Of a stretch of 64,000 bases of DNA, positions 55,750-64,000 are shown in pieces. The notes under the pieces are model-generated. The model did not search any database. It was not told the origin of the DNA and saw only the letters and a program-made list of their open reading frames with translations. The position numbers were made by a program, and so were the translations under genes. The DNA comes from Pseudomonas triticifolii (GTDB lineage Bacteria; Pseudomonadota; Gammaproteobacteria; Pseudomonadales; Pseudomonadaceae), in the NCBI RefSeq assembly GCF_014358015.1, contig NZ_JACONV010000003.1:124001-188000 (forward strand). The letters are read 5' to 3'. How positions within the stretch are numbered: position 1 is the stretch's first letter; each line of letters starts with the position of its first letter.

Positions 55750-55863
55750 ATCGCGCCTTCCTTATTCGTCGCCTTGTGCGACTTTCTCCGCTGATCTCGC
55801 CCGTTTTCCCGATAAAACCCGGCTTTGACATGTTGCGGTCTGTTGCAAAAAAGGTAGTTAATC

Positions 55864-56784
55864 ATGAACGCCAGGCACTTTCTCTCGATGATGGATTACA
55901 CCCCAGACGAACTCCTGGGCTTGATCCGTCGTGGCGTAGAGCTTAAAGACCTGCGAAATCGCGGCGTGCTTTTTGAACCGTTGAAGAATCGGGTGCTGGG
56001 GATGATTTTCGAAAAATCCTCGACACGTACCCGTCTTTCCTTTGAAGCCGGAATGATCCAGTTGGGTGGTCAGGCCATCTTTCTGTCCCATCGCGACACG
56101 CAATTGGGGCGCGGCGAGCCGATTGCCGACAGCGCAAAGGTCATGTCACGCATGCTTGATGCCGTGATGATCCGCACCTACGCCCACAGCAACCTGGTCG
56201 AGTTCGCCGCCAACTCTCGGGTGCCGGTGATCAACGGCCTGTCCGATGATCTGCACCCATGCCAGTTGCTGGCCGACATGCAGACCTTTCTCGAACATCG
56301 CGGCTCAATCAAGGGCAAGACTGTGGCGTGGATCGGTGACGGCAACAACATGTGCAACAGCTATATAGAAGCGGCGATCAAGTTCGACTTCAACTTGCGT
56401 GTGGCCTGCCCGCTGGGCTACGAGCCCAACCCTGAATTCATGGCCCAGGCCGGAAACCGCGTGACCATCGTTCGCGACCCGAAAGCGGCGGTCGAAGGCG
56501 CCCATCTGGTTAGCACCGATGTCTGGACCTCGATGGGGCAGGAAGAAGAAACGGCCAAACGCATGGCGTTGTTCGCGCCGTTTCAGGTCACTCGCGCGCT
56601 GCTCGACCTTGCCGACAAGGACGTGCTGTTCATGCACTGCCTGCCCGCCCACCGTGGTGAAGAGATCAGTGTCGATCTGCTCGACGACCCGCGCTCGGTG
56701 GCCTGGGATCAGGCAGAAAACCGTCTGCATGCCCAGAAGGCGCTCCTGGAGTTTCTCGTCGCGCCAGCCTGCCAGCCCGCATGA
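55864..56784 (+). CDS. argF: Ornithine carbamoyltransferase (anabolic)
   Basis: A 306-residue enzyme making citrulline from ornithine and carbamoyl phosphate. Carbamoyl phosphate binds at [13 protein letters not shown]. Further motifs are [24 protein letters not shown], the ornithine loop [14 protein letters not shown], and the catalytic Cys in [11 protein letters not shown]. Its length and lack of allosteric inserts fit the biosynthetic enzyme. It overlaps the following ABC ATPase gene by four bases (ATGA). Confidence 0.97.
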   Translation: MNARHFLSMMDYTPDELLGLIRRGVELKDLRNRGVLFEPLKNRVLGMIFEKSSTRTRLSFEAGMIQLGGQAIFLSHRDTQLGRGEPIADSAKVMSRMLDAVMIRTYAHSNLVEFAANSRVPVINGLSDDLHPCQLLADMQTFLEHRGSIKGKTVAWIGDGNNMCNSYIEAAIKFDFNLRVACPLGYEPNPEFMAQAGNRVTIVRDPKAAVEGAHLVSTDVWTSMGQEEETAKRMALFAPFQVTRALLDLADKDVLFMHCLPAHRGEEISVDLLDDPRSVAWDQAENRLHAQKALLEFLVAPACQPA

Positions 56785-57857
56785 GTCAGTCGTTGCTGCT
56801 GAACCTGCGTAATCTGGCCTGCGGCTATCAGGACCAGCGTGTGGTGCAGGATCTCAACCTGCACCTCAACGCCGGCGATATAGGCTGCCTGCTGGGGTCG
56901 TCAGGCTGCGGCAAGACCACGACGCTGCGCGCCATCGCCGGTTTCGAGCCTGTCCATGCGGGCGAAATCACCCTGGCAGGAGAAGTGATTTCTCGTCCGG
57001 GCTGGACGCTGGCACCAGAGAAACGTCGGATCGGCATGGTGTTTCAGGATTACGCGCTGTTTCCCCACCTGAGCGTTGTTGAAAACGTCGCGTTCGGGAT
57101 TCGCAAGCACCCGCGCCTTGAACAGGTGACGGGCGAGCTGCTGGAACTGGTCAACCTGGCCGGTCTGGGCAAGCGCTATCCGCACGAACTCTCCGGGGGA
57201 CAACAGCAACGCGTAGCGCTCGCTCGTGCCCTGGCACCAGAACCTCAACTGCTGTTGCTGGATGAGCCGTTTTCCAATCTGGACGGCGAACTGCGCAGGC
57301 GCCTGAGCCATGAAGTGCGCGATATCCTCAAGGCCCGTGGTACCAGTGCAATTCTGGTAACCCATGATCAGGAAGAGGCATTCGCGGTCAGTGACCATGT
57401 CGGGGTTTTCAAGGAAGGCAGGCTGGAACAGTGGGACACGCCCTACAACCTGTACCACGAACCGCAAACGCCGTATGTCGCCAGCTTCATTGGTCAGGGC
57501 TATTTCATCCGCGGGCAGATGATCGACCATGAGTCTGTCCACACCGAACTGGGTGTACTGCGCGGTAACCGCGCGTATCCGGGCGTGAGCGGCAGCGCAG
57601 TGGATGTGTTGCTGCGACCGGACGACATTATCCATGCGCCGCACAGCGCACTGAAAGCGAGAGTCATCGGCCGCACTTTCCAGGGCGCTTCAACGCTGTA
57701 TCGCCTGCAGTTACCGACCGGCAGTCAGCTTGAAGCGATTTTCCCCAGCCACGCCGATCACATGACGGGCGAAGAAGTGGGCATTCAGGTCGCCGCTGAC
57801 CATCTGGTTCTGTTCGCCGCGCCAGGCAGTGTGGCCACGCATTCGGTCAGCGTCTGA
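56781..57857 (+). CDS. ABC transporter ATP-binding protein (PotA/FbpC type)
   Basis: A 358-residue ABC ATPase. Walker A is GSSGCGKTT near residue 37, then the Q-loop in [11 protein letters not shown], signature LSGGQQQR, Walker [12 protein letters not shown], and switch His VTHDQEEA. The C-terminal 120 residues form a TOBE domain ([14 protein letters not shown]), as in iron and polyamine importers. No permease or binding protein is adjacent, so its partners are elsewhere. The four-base overlap with argF is conserved in Pseudomonas as far as I recall, though the link with arginine synthesis is not understood. Confidence 0.88.
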   Translation: MSQSLLLNLRNLACGYQDQRVVQDLNLHLNAGDIGCLLGSSGCGKTTTLRAIAGFEPVHAGEITLAGEVISRPGWTLAPEKRRIGMVFQDYALFPHLSVVENVAFGIRKHPRLEQVTGELLELVNLAGLGKRYPHELSGGQQQRVALARALAPEPQLLLLDEPFSNLDGELRRRLSHEVRDILKARGTSAILVTHDQEEAFAVSDHVGVFKEGRLEQWDTPYNLYHEPQTPYVASFIGQGYFIRGQMIDHESVHTELGVLRGNRAYPGVSGSAVDVLLRPDDIIHAPHSALKARVIGRTFQGASTLYRLQLPTGSQLEAIFPSHADHMTGEEVGIQVAADHLVLFAAPGSVATHSVSV

Positions 57858-57865
57858 GCCGTCAT

Positions 57866-58336
57866 TCATTCGCGACCAATCGCTGCGAAGGCGGCGTTGG
57901 TGTGGGTCGCCAGCGACTGCGCTGACAATTCAACTTCCAGCCCGCGTCTCCCCGCACTGACAAATATCGTCTCGAACGGCCTGGCTGTTTCGTCTATGAA
58001 GGTACGCAAGCGCTTTTTCTGCCCTAGCGGACTGATACCACCCAACAGATAGCCGGTCGAGCGTTGTGCGGCTGCGGGGTCGGCCATTTCGGTTTTCTTG
58101 GCCCCGGCCGCGTGTGCCAGCGCCTTGAGGTCCAGCGTTCCGACGACCGGCACCACAGCCACCAGCAATTCGCCCTTTTCAGTGCTCGCCAACAGCGTCT
58201 TGAACACGCGCGCAGGCTCCAGCCCCAGCTTTTCTGCTGCCTCCAGACCATACGAGGCCGCCTTGGGGTCGTGCTCATAACTGTGAATGCGATGTTCGGC
58301 GCGAACTTTTTTCAATAAATCCAAGGCGGGGGTCAT
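57866..58336 (-). CDS. ybaK: Cys-tRNA(Pro) deacylase YbaK/EbsC
   Basis: A 156-residue editing protein that hydrolyses mischarged Cys-tRNA(Pro). Conserved segments are YEHDPKAASYGLEAAEKLG, VFKTLLAS, the catalytic-site LKALAHAAGAKKTEMAD, GYLLGGISPLGQKKRLRTFID and FVSAGRRGLEVELS. The family's catalytic Lys is in VFKTL. Convergent with the ABC ATPase gene, eight bases apart. Confidence 0.93.
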   Translation of the reverse strand: MTPALDLLKKVRAEHRIHSYEHDPKAASYGLEAAEKLGLEPARVFKTLLASTEKGELLVAVVPVVGTLDLKALAHAAGAKKTEMADPAAAQRSTGYLLGGISPLGQKKRLRTFIDETARPFETIFVSAGRRGLEVELSAQSLATHTNAAFAAIGRE

Positions 58337-58688
58337 TTATTACTCCGGACAGTTCAAGGCGGTCATTACTTTAAAGCAAATAATCGGCGCACACCTTGAT
58401 TGGCAATGCCTGCAACACTGATGGCCATTTAAAACCATAAAGGCGTTTCCTACAAAACATGCAGAAACGAACTAAGCCCCGAGCATGATATTTTTCAGTG
58501 ACCGTTCAGTTCCGACCTTTGACAGGGTTCTTTCTTGTCTATATTTTTTCGTTTACGAATATTATCGAACGCTGATTTTCGGTATAACTCGCTTCAGTGA
58601 TCAGAAGCCCAGTGCGTTCTGATGCGCCGAGATAATGGGCATCCGTGCCTGCATACGGTGCCGCAACAAAAACAAGAATGAGGTATTC
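58337..58688. promoter_or_regulatory. glpF promoter region with possible GlpR operator
   Basis: No gene is seen in these 352 bases. A -35 TTGACA (58519-58524) is followed by the AT-rich TATATTTT as -10 (TATATT at 15 bases or TATTTT at 17). Directly after it, 58546-58570 carries TTTTCGTTTACGAA and ATTATCGAAC, an inverted-repeat pattern with TTCG/CGAA arms that suits the DeoR-type repressor GlpR. Confidence 0.5.
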
Positions 58689-59558
58689 ATGACCATCACC
58701 ACCCGCCAACCGACTCTGACCGGACAATGTACTGCAGAATTTCTGGGCACCGCGCTGATGATTTTTTTCGGCACTGGATGCGTTGCAGCGCTCAAGGTCG
58801 GGGGTGCTACTCTCGGGCTCTGGGAAATCTGCATCATCTGGGGCATGGCCGTCAGCATGGGTATCTACCTGAGCGCGGGCATTTCCGGGGCGCATCTCAA
58901 CCCGGCCGTCAGCATCGCGCTGAGCCTGTTTGCCGGATTCGAAAAACGAAAGCTGCCCTTTTATATTGCCTCTCAGGTTGCTGGCGCGTTCTGTGGTGCG
59001 GGTCTGGTGTATCTGTTGTACATCAGCCTTTTTTTCGACTTCGAACATGCCCACCACATCATTCGTGGCAGTGAACAGAGCCTTGAACTGGCGGCGGTGT
59101 TCTCCACCTATCCCAACCCTGCCATTTCCGTAGGCCAGGCCTTTCTGGTCGAGATGGTCATCACCACCATTCTGATGGGCGTCATCATGGCGCTGGGCGA
59201 TGACAATAATGGCCTGCCTCGCGGCCCGCTCGCTCCACTGCTGATCGGTCTTCTGGTCGCCGTGATCGGCAGCGCCATGGGCCCGCTGACCGGATTTGCC
59301 ATGAACCCGGCGCGGGACTTCGGCCCCAAGCTGATGACGTTCATCGCAGGCTGGGACGAGATAGCGTTCACCGGCGGTCGTGACATACCCTACTTTCTGG
59401 TTCCGATTTTTGCACCCATTCTGGGTGCCTGCCTGGGCGCAGCGGGCTATCGCGCATTGATTGCGCGTCACCTGCCTGACGCCGCTCCTGTTGAAAACGC
59501 AAAGAACACCCCTAAGGATAACCACGCGGTTCGCGGCAAGGCTCAAGCGTCATCTTGA
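58689..59558 (+). CDS. glpF: Glycerol facilitator (aquaglyceroporin)
   Basis: A 289-residue six-helix channel. Both NPA-type motifs are present: SGAHLNPAVS and the glycerol-type NPARDFGPK, where Asp after Arg marks GlpF rather than water channels. The ATG at 58689 follows GAGGT and gives MTITTRQPTLTGQC; the frame open to 58635 is unlikely to be used. It is followed by glpK after 29 bases. Confidence 0.95.
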   Translation: MTITTRQPTLTGQCTAEFLGTALMIFFGTGCVAALKVGGATLGLWEICIIWGMAVSMGIYLSAGISGAHLNPAVSIALSLFAGFEKRKLPFYIASQVAGAFCGAGLVYLLYISLFFDFEHAHHIIRGSEQSLELAAVFSTYPNPAISVGQAFLVEMVITTILMGVIMALGDDNNGLPRGPLAPLLIGLLVAVIGSAMGPLTGFAMNPARDFGPKLMTFIAGWDEIAFTGGRDIPYFLVPIFAPILGACLGAAGYRALIARHLPDAAPVENAKNTPKDNHAVRGKAQASS

Positions 59559-59572
59559 ATTCCACCCAATAA

Positions 59573-61093
<1,521 letters not shown>

Positions 61094-61154
61094 ACACCCC
61101 GCTCTGGCGAGGAGCAGGATTCCGGCTGACAGAGCCCATGTCCCTGCGGCATGA

Positions 61155-61180
61155 TGGGCGCCATTTGCAGTGGGCGCCCA
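61155..61180 (+). promoter_or_regulatory. Hairpin directly before the glpR ribosome binding site
   Basis: TGGGCGCC and GGCGCCCA can pair over a nine-base loop, ending right at the AAGGA of glpR. It might end glpK messages or moderate glpR translation. Confidence 0.4.
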
Positions 61181-61190
61181 AGGAAAAACA

Positions 61191-61946
61191 ATGAACCTGC
61201 CTCCCCGCCAACAACAGATCCTCGAACTGGTCCGTGATCGCGGCTACGTCAGCATCGATGAGATGGCGACGCTGTTCGTCGTGACCCCGCAAACCATCCG
61301 TCGAGACATCAACCAGCTCGCGGAAATGACCCTGCTGCGGCGCTACCACGGCGGCGCAGCCTACGACTCCAGCATCGAAAACACCGCCTACGCCATGCGT
61401 GCGGATCAGATGCGCGATGAAAAGCAGCGAATCGCCGAAGCCATCGCCGCACAAATTCCCGACAACGCCTCGCTGTTCATCAATATCGGCACCACCACTG
61501 AATCCATCGCGCGCGCCCTCCTCAACCACAACAACTTGAAAATCATCACCAACAATCTGCATGTGGCCTCGATACTGAGCGCCAAGGATGATTTCGAGGT
61601 ACTGCTGGCAGGCGGCAACGTGCGCCGTGATGGCGGTGTGGTGGGTCAGGCCAGTGTCGACTTCATTTCGCAGTTCAAGGTCGATTTCGCACTGGTCGGC
61701 ATCAGTGGCATCGATGAGGATGGCAGCCTGCTGGATTTCGATTATCAGGAAGTCCGCGTGTCTCAGGCGATCATCGCCAACGCGCGAAAAGTGCTGTTGG
61801 CGGCCGACTCCAGCAAGTTCGGCCGCAATGCGATGGTCAGGCTGGGGCCAATCACCCTGATCGATTGCCTGGTGACCGACCAGACGCCAGTGCCTGCGCT
61901 GCAGCAGTTGTTGACCCAGCACAAGATCCGGCTTGAAGTGGTTTGA
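61191..61946 (+). CDS. glpR: Glycerol-3-phosphate regulon repressor GlpR (DeoR family)
   Basis: A 251-residue repressor. The DeoR helix-turn-helix is at residues 6-55 ([31 protein letters not shown], read in parts). The sugar-phosphate isomerase-like effector domain follows ([40 protein letters not shown]). Glycerol-3-phosphate is the expected inducer. AAGGA supports the ATG at 61191. It sits between glpK and glpD and probably controls both and glpF. Confidence 0.95.
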   Translation: MNLPPRQQQILELVRDRGYVSIDEMATLFVVTPQTIRRDINQLAEMTLLRRYHGGAAYDSSIENTAYAMRADQMRDEKQRIAEAIAAQIPDNASLFINIGTTTESIARALLNHNNLKIITNNLHVASILSAKDDFEVLLAGGNVRRDGGVVGQASVDFISQFKVDFALVGISGIDEDGSLLDFDYQEVRVSQAIIANARKVLLAADSSKFGRNAMVRLGPITLIDCLVTDQTPVPALQQLLTQHKIRLEVV

Positions 61947-61998
61947 AAAAACCAGCACTCGTACAGGTTATTCAACCTTTGTGAAGCAACAACGTCTT

Positions 61999-62068
61999 TC
62001 GCGAGCATGCTTGCTCCACCACGGCGTCCGATGAAGGAACGTTAGCGGTGGGGCGGCTTGCCGACGAC
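61999..62068. repeat. Two degenerate REP-like arms
   Basis: CGCGAGCATGCTTGCTCC (61999-62018) is itself a short inverted repeat of the Pseudomonas REP kind. GGTGGGGCGGCTTGCCGACG (62047-62066) resembles the class at 12952 with changes. The rest of the 453-base gap up to glpD shows no gene. Confidence 0.6.
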
Positions 62069-62337
62069 AGCATTTTTCCAGGCACTAACCGTGTCGACTG
62101 TAAAAACGCTTCGCCGGCAAACCTTCTTTCTCAGTCATGCATCTACGGCGGTAACGCCTGTGTCAGAGACCCAATCAAGCGCTCTGGGCCGCTGCTCGCA
62201 GACGTTGCCTACGATTCAGATCCCCTACCAATCCCGTCCTACAATGTTCATTTTTGTTCTTTTCTACAGTCTTCATCAGTAATTTCAATCAATACTCGCT
62301 GGCTAGGGGATTTTTATTGAGCTATGATTTTCGAAAG

Positions 62338-62353
62338 TGAACATTAATGTTCA
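62338..62353. promoter_or_regulatory. Perfect 16-base palindrome upstream of glpD, possible GlpR operator
   Basis: TGAACATTAATGTTCA is symmetric over its full length and lies 47 bases before the glpD start, flanked by TTTCGAAAG and GATTCGCCTTTCGA. The ATGTTC/GAACAT arms recall the E. coli GlpR site, but in the opposite order, so the assignment is tentative. Confidence 0.5.
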
Positions 62354-62399
62354 GATTCGCCTTTCGAGCCAGACTCAAGCATTCTTCAGGAGGCCAACA

Positions 62400-63941
62400 A
62401 TGCCCCAGACCCACGCGACAACCGCCGCCCCTCTCTCCGAGGTCTACGACATCGCCGTGATCGGTGGTGGCATCAATGGCGTCGGCATTGCGGCAGACGC
62501 CTCCGGTCGAGGCTTGTCGGTCTTCCTGTGTGAGAAAGACGACCTTGCCAGTCACACTTCGTCGGCCAGTAGCAAGCTGATCCACGGCGGCCTGCGCTAT
62601 CTGGAACACTACGAATTCCGCTTGGTGCGCGAGGCACTGGCAGAGCGCGAAGTGCTGTTGGCCAAAGCGCCACATATCGTCAAGCCTATGCGTTTTGTTT
62701 TGCCGCACCGTCCGCATCTGCGTCCGGCGTGGATGATCCGTGCCGGCATGTTCCTGTATGACCATCTGGGCAAGCGTGAAAAGCTGCCCGCGTCGCGCAC
62801 CATTCGTTTTGGCGCGGACAGCCCGCTGAATTCCAGCATCACCCGTGGTTTCGAATACTCTGACTGCTGGGTCGATGACGCCCGCCTGGTCGTGCTCAAC
62901 GCCATGGCAGCGCGGGAAAACGGCGCACATATCCATACCCAGACGCGTTGCGTCAGCGCGCGCCGTATCAAGGGCATGTGGCACTTGCACCTGGAACGCA
63001 GCGACGGCAGCCTGTTTTCGATTCACGCCAAGGCACTGGTCAATGCCGCAGGCCCGTGGGTGGCCAAGTTCATTCGGGAAGACCTCAAGCTTGAGTCGGC
63101 CTATGGCATTCGCCTGATCCAGGGCAGCCATTTGATCGTGCCCAAGCTGTACGAAGGCGAGCACGCGTTCATTCTGCAGAACGAAGACAAGCGCATCGTG
63201 TTCACCATCCCTTATCTGGAGCACTTCACCATTGTCGGCACCACCGACCGCGAGTATCAGGGCGATCCGAACAAGGTGGATATCACCGAAGCCGAGATGG
63301 ATTACGTGCTCAAAGTGGCCAACGACCACTTCAAGAAGCAACTGACCCGCGCCGATGTGCTGCACACATACTCAGGTGTACGCCCTCTGTGCAACGACGA
63401 GTCCGACAACCCGTCGGCGATTACTCGCGACTACACGTTGTCGTTGTCTGGCGGTGCAGACGAAGCGCCCATCCTGTCGGTGTTCGGCGGCAAGCTGACC
63501 ACCTATCGCAAGCTGGCCGAGTCGGCCATGGCGCAACTGGCTCCCTTCTTCACGCAGATGAAACCAAGCTGGACGGCAACATCCGCATTGCCAGGTGGTG
63601 AAGACATGACCACGCCAGAGGCACTGGCGAGCGAGTTGACCCGACGTCATACCTGGTTGCCGGCACCTATCGCCAGACGCTGGGCGATTACCTATGGAAG
63701 CCGCAGCTGGCGTCTGCTGGAGGGCGTGCAGAGCCTGGAAGACATGGGCCAGCCTCTGGGCGGCGGTCTGTATGCCCGCGAAGTCGATTACCTGTGCGAT
63801 CAGGAATGGGCCACCAGCATCGAAGACATCCTGTGGCGTCGGACCAAGCTGGGCCTGTTCACCACGCCGGAAGAGCAGGAGGCTGTGCGCAACTACCTGG
63901 AAACGGTTGCACGCAACAAGGCGGCAATCGAAGCGGCGTGA
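62400..63941 (+). CDS. glpD: Aerobic glycerol-3-phosphate dehydrogenase
   Basis: A 513-residue FAD enzyme of the inner membrane that oxidises glycerol-3-phosphate to dihydroxyacetone phosphate and feeds quinone. The FAD-binding IAVIGGGINGVGIAADASGRG is at 20-40, then SSASSKLIHGGLRYLEHYEF and the late GVRPLCND with GGKLTTYRKLAE. CAGGAGG supports the ATG at 62400; the upstream ATG at 62337 lies in the regulatory palindrome region. The final gene of the glycerol set; the 59 bases after it hold nothing I can support. Confidence 0.96.
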   Translation: MPQTHATTAAPLSEVYDIAVIGGGINGVGIAADASGRGLSVFLCEKDDLASHTSSASSKLIHGGLRYLEHYEFRLVREALAEREVLLAKAPHIVKPMRFVLPHRPHLRPAWMIRAGMFLYDHLGKREKLPASRTIRFGADSPLNSSITRGFEYSDCWVDDARLVVLNAMAARENGAHIHTQTRCVSARRIKGMWHLHLERSDGSLFSIHAKALVNAAGPWVAKFIREDLKLESAYGIRLIQGSHLIVPKLYEGEHAFILQNEDKRIVFTIPYLEHFTIVGTTDREYQGDPNKVDITEAEMDYVLKVANDHFKKQLTRADVLHTYSGVRPLCNDESDNPSAITRDYTLSLSGGADEAPILSVFGGKLTTYRKLAESAMAQLAPFFTQMKPSWTATSALPGGEDMTTPEALASELTRRHTWLPAPIARRWAITYGSRSWRLLEGVQSLEDMGQPLGGGLYAREVDYLCDQEWATSIEDILWRRTKLGLFTTPEEQEAVRNYLETVARNKAAIEAA

Positions 63942-64000
63942 GCAGGCGCAATGCCCTGTTCACGCAACACATCACAGGCTGAATAAACGTCTTTTATGGG

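Noticed and set aside
58445..58470. TTTCCTACAAAACATG, similar to the reverse of the motY sigma-28 -35 region
   Set aside because: No matching -10 (GCCGATAA) at 11 bases, so it is not a FliA promoter.

Overview
The window reads as a stretch of chromosome from a fluorescent Pseudomonas, most likely the P. syringae group. The evidence is the gene content and order: a slyB-like/pdxH/OmpA/esterase/dinG block, a QuiP-type acylase next to a GST, argG-motY-pyrC-rnt-bfd-bfrB-grxD, argF with an ABC ATPase, and glpFKRD. REP-type inverted repeats of the kind common in this group also occur. The species assignment is inference; no search was run.

Layout. 1-12,900 is mostly core: the tail of a flavoprotein, nhaA, a glycine-zipper lipoprotein, pdxH, an OmpA-like lipoprotein with a lysine/alanine tail, a serine hydrolase, a DinG-type helicase, a CopD-like membrane protein, a nucleoside uptake pair (Tsx-like channel plus NUP protein) behind a sigma-54-like promoter, a collagen-like secreted protein coupled to a DUF1145 gene, and ychJ. 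12,950-13,450 is a REP array, followed by a TonB-dependent receptor. 17,340-19,040 is a small phage-derived regulatory relic: a holin-like gene, a DUF1654 gene with a LexA box, and a CI/LexA-type repressor with three matching palindromes. 19,100-22,700 holds a SEC-C protein, a GST and a QuiP-like acylase, followed by a second tandem REP array.

23,300-34,040 carries the four-gene DNA repair set (MBL exonuclease, ATP-dependent ligase, Lhr-Core helicase, PdeM phosphoesterase). It is split into two pairs by a five-gene basic amino acid ABC transporter operon that contains an AstE-like hydrolase. Next come a small proline-rich peptide gene with a double-glycine leader motif, dcd, a cold shock gene, apbC, metG, an orphan unanchored rnfB, and nth. 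41,900-44,600 is a gene-poor, AT-rich accessory patch with a helix-turn-helix protein, a small membrane protein and a truncated MvaT-like protein. 44,660-50,300 is core again (argG, motY, pyrC, rnt, bfd, bfrB, grxD). A molybdopterin oxidoreductase, a chemoreceptor and a decayed phage integrase follow, then argF with an ABC ATPase, ybaK, and the glycerol regulon glpF-glpK-glpR-glpD.

How the parts connect. Three TGTCGC repeats at exact 21-base spacing lie upstream of argG, and a full half-site overlaps the argF promoter, which suggests shared ArgR control. A sigma-28-like promoter precedes motY, and a Fur-like box precedes bfd. The repressor relic looks like a damage-responsive switch: SOS signals would cleave the repressor and open the holin promoter, while LexA controls the DUF1654 gene in between.
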